Position numbers and translations under genes: made by a program
Notes under the pieces: generated by a model
Told to the model about the DNA's origin: nothing
Databases searched by the model: none
What the model saw: the letters and a program-made list of their open reading frames with translations, nothing else
From: an uncultured Rhodospirillales bacterium
GTDB lineage: Bacteria > Pseudomonadota > Alphaproteobacteria > ATCC43930 > CGMCC-115725
Direction of reading: 5' to 3'
DNA length: 14,466 bases
NCBI GenBank assembly: GCA_903897565.1
Contig: CAIUCF010000324.1
Span: 1 to 14,466, forward strand
In this document: positions 13,453-14,466 of the stretch, piece after piece
How positions within the stretch are numbered: position 1 is the stretch's first letter
How the letters are laid out: every line of letters begins with the position of its first letter

Positions 13453-14466
13453 TCAGGCAGCGTCGTGATCGATCGGCGGCGACGTTCGGGGCAGGGTGAT
13501 CGTGACCATCAGGCCGTGAGGTTCGACATTGATCGCCGTGACGCCGCCACCATGCAGTGTGACGACCCTCTGGCAGATCGACAGGCCTAGGCCGGCGCCG
13601 CCGGTCTGCGAGTTTCGCGCCGGATCGACGCGATAGAACGGCTCGAAGAGATACTCGAGTGCGTCTTCCGGGACTCCGGGGCCGCCATCCTTGACGGTGA
13701 CGACCACCTCGGTCGCGCCAACCGCTTCCAGTCGGATCTCGATCGGCACGGCGTCGGGCGTATAGAACAATGCGTTCCGCACGACGTTCTCGATCGCCCG
13801 GCGGAGCAATCCGGCATTGCCGAGACAGAACAACGGATCGCCCTGCGGCACGAAGATCAAATCTGCCGAGCGCCCATGGGCTTCATAGCGTGCGTCGGCC
13901 ACGATATGGCTCACCAGCTCGGAGAGGTTGATCTCGGCGAACGGCACCGAGCTCGTGGCGACCCCGAGTCTTGCCAAGGTCAGCAATTCGCTGGCGAGCG
14001 CGGAGACGCCGTTGATTTCCGTCTCCATGCGGTCGAATTGTTTCGATATCAACGGCTTGTTTGCACGGCGCGCGAGTTCGAGGGCGACGCTGAGCCGCGC
14101 CAGGGGTGATTTTATCTCGTGGGAGATATCGCCGATCAGGCGCTGCTGCGCCTCGATCGCCGCCTCGAGCTCTCGCGTGCGCTCGGTGACCTTTTCTTCG
14201 AGCGTCTGATTCAGGCTCTCGAGATCCCGCACGAATTGTTCGCGTTCCTGAGCGGCGCGCTCCAGCCCCTCGGTCATGCGGTTGAAGGCTCGTGCGAGCG
14301 TCCCGAACTCGTCCGTGGTCAGAACCGGCGCTCGCGCGTCGAGCCGATCGGTATCGGCGATGTCGCTGACGACCCGGGTCAGGTCGAGCACCGGCTGGGT
14401 CAGCCGGTGCGAGAGCATCCGCGCGAAGCCCAGGATCGGCAGCGCCAGCAGGCCGCCGAGCAGCAA
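13453..14466 (-). CDS. Sensor histidine kinase, CpxA-like, 5' end outside the window
   Basis: It is the membrane sensor of a two-component system: it autophosphorylates on His and passes the phosphate to a response regulator that is not in view. The frame runs to the last base, so the N-terminal membrane and periplasmic sensor part is missing. The visible 338 residues show the end of a membrane helix (about 1-17), HAMP (about 18-70, with TDEFGTLARAFNRM), and a coiled-coil linker (about 70-110). HisKA follows with GDISHEIKSPLARL (phospho-acceptor H116). The ATPase domain has N box ENVVRNALFYTP, G1 DGGPGVP, F box LFEPFYRVD and G2 GGAGLGLSI. The HEIKSPLARL spelling with following ALELAR is typical of CpxA-like kinases, but the signal cannot be inferred. 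A partner regulator gene would be expected just upstream, beyond 14466. Confidence 0.93.
   Translation of the reverse strand: MLLGGLLALPILGFARMLSHRLTQPVLDLTRVVSDIADTDRLDARAPVLTTDEFGTLARAFNRMTEGLERAAQEREQFVRDLESLNQTLEEKVTERTRELEAAIEAQQRLIGDISHEIKSPLARLSVALELARRANKPLISKQFDRMETEINGVSALASELLTLARLGVATSSVPFAEINLSELVSHIVADARYEAHGRSADLIFVPQGDPLFCLGNAGLLRRAIENVVRNALFYTPDAVPIEIRLEAVGATEVVVTVKDGGPGVPEDALEYLFEPFYRVDPARNSQTGGAGLGLSICQRVVTLHGGGVTAINVEPHGLMVTITLPRTSPPIDHDAA

Overview
The window looks like a GC-rich alphaproteobacterial chromosome, most likely from the Rhodospirillales or a relative; that placement is inference. The grounds are strong G/C bias at third codon positions, a DUF2336 protein (a family typical of Alphaproteobacteria), a short Hda-type DnaA homologue directly behind an AI-2E/PerM transporter, and a pyrB-pyrC'-plsY cluster. 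There is no rRNA, tRNA, CRISPR array, transposase or phage gene, so this is mainly chromosomal backbone with a few accessory genes.

Layout. 1-2969 (+): the C-terminal part of an AI-2E family transporter, then hda, then an uncharacterised multi-pass membrane protein, with 4-base GTGA start/stop overlaps at both junctions. 2970-3259: an AT-rich leader with a perfect inverted repeat, in front of a transmembrane chemoreceptor (3260-5068, +). 5075-8830 (-): a tight operon transcribed pyrB > pyrC' > plsY > sseA. 8933-9328 (-): an orphan 131-residue protein with flagellar-rod-like N- and C-terminal ends. 9683-10321 (-): a secreted protein ending in a VPLPG-type C-terminal sorting signal, with a strong hairpin behind it. 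10322-10734: a 413-base divergent intergenic region with local structure. 10735-11589 (+): a TrmH/SpoU family RNA methyltransferase, overlapping tail to tail with a hotdog-fold acyl-CoA thioesterase (11573-12004, -). 12319-13434 (+): a DUF2336 protein. 13453-14466 (-): a sensor histidine kinase cut by the window end.

How the genes relate. PyrB carries out the committed step of pyrimidine synthesis. The PyrC encoded beside it has lost three of the metal-binding histidines of dihydroorotase, so it is probably the non-catalytic PyrC' partner of the transcarbamoylase, and a working dihydroorotase should lie elsewhere in the genome. PlsY (phospholipid synthesis) and SseA (sulfur transfer) share the transcript without an obvious pathway link. 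Hda limits re-initiation by DnaA. The chemoreceptor and histidine kinase are environmental sensors whose partners are not in view. The VPLPG-tailed protein implies an exosortase-type sorting system elsewhere.

I do not see a clear multi-gene novel system. The items most worth following are the orphan rod-like mini-protein, the pseudo-dihydroorotase, the VPLPG-tailed protein with its long structured upstream region, and the hda-linked membrane protein.
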